From Sphingomonas palustris (lineage in GTDB: Bacteria > Pseudomonadota > Alphaproteobacteria > Sphingomonadales > Sphingomonadaceae): a DNA stretch of 33,940 bases. Each line of letters starts with the position of its first letter. The stretch's first letter is position 1. The notes under the pieces are model-generated. The model was not told where the DNA came from and did no database searches. It saw only the letters and a list, made by a program, of their open reading frames with translations. The stretch spans positions 1 through 33,940 of the forward strand of contig JAMFSI010000154.1 of the NCBI GenBank assembly GCA_026225215.1, written 5' to 3'. The position numbers and the translations under genes were made by a program. This document shows, piece after piece, positions 33,904-33,940 of this stretch.

Positions 33904-33940
33904 ATGGACAGGCAATATTCTTTCGGCTTAGGTCGGGATG
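33904..33940 (+). CDS. Possible 5' end of a gene cut by the window edge
   Basis: An ATG at 33904 opens a frame reading MDRQYSFGLGRD to the end of the window, about 54 bases after a candidate transcription start. Too short to identify, and the ribosome-binding site is weak. Confidence 0.25.
   Translation, partial: MDRQYSFGLGRD

Overview
The window looks like chromosomal DNA of a GC-rich alphaproteobacterium of the order Sphingomonadales (Sphingomonas/Novosphingobium type). This rests on gene order (ffh-rpsP-rimM-trmD-rplS; hisZ next to purA; aroA close to cmk), the families present (TIGR02300, TIGR00266, UrcA, class II EPSP synthase, Ala/Glu-tailed S16) and frequent GTG/TTG starts. The genus is an inference; no rRNA gene is present.

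Layout. 1-127 is the end of an insertion sequence (IS21-like multiple terminal repeats) that has cut off the 3' end of a large RHS/YD-repeat gene (112-2490, minus). A luciferase-like flavin oxidoreductase (2808-3818) converges on a minus-strand operon aroA - small membrane protein - cmk (6189 down to 3942) joined by 4-bp overlaps. Divergent from aroA is a TIGR02300 zinc-ribbon gene, then tRNA-Ala(GGC) and the translation/secretion cluster ffh, rpsP, rimM, trmD, rplS (7050-10782), closed by a clear terminator. Next are an exported DPP4-type S9 peptidase, aspartate-semialdehyde dehydrogenase, a VapBC toxin-antitoxin pair, an orphan ParA-like ATPase divergent from a GT4 glycosyltransferase, an RCK potassium channel, a TIGR00266 protein, an alpha/beta hydrolase, a UrcA protein, hisZ, purA, an L,D-transpeptidase-like protein, a two-part winged-helix regulator, tRNA-Val(TAC), an exported beta-propeller protein, an exported metallophosphoesterase and a DUF1810 gene. 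The right end holds a Rieske oxygenase/aldo-keto reductase pair converging on an SDR/FMN-dependent glutamate-synthase-like pair.

The most striking feature is the density of palindromic repeats. At least four unrelated families occur: three copies of a REP-like inverted repeat (3827, 10870, 13261), two copies of an element between convergent genes (17381, 20551), a triple-hairpin element (18592-18722), a GC-rich composite palindrome (19599-19761), and another GC-rich palindrome that lies inside trmD in frame and adds about 44 residues to the enzyme. The last resembles, in principle, the Rickettsia palindromic elements that invade coding genes, and is the best candidate here for something little described.

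Most genes are housekeeping. The accessory parts are the IS/RHS end, VapBC, the ParA/glycosyltransferase pair, the AT-rich gap before the metallophosphoesterase, and the oxygenase cluster. I saw no CRISPR array, prophage or integrase.
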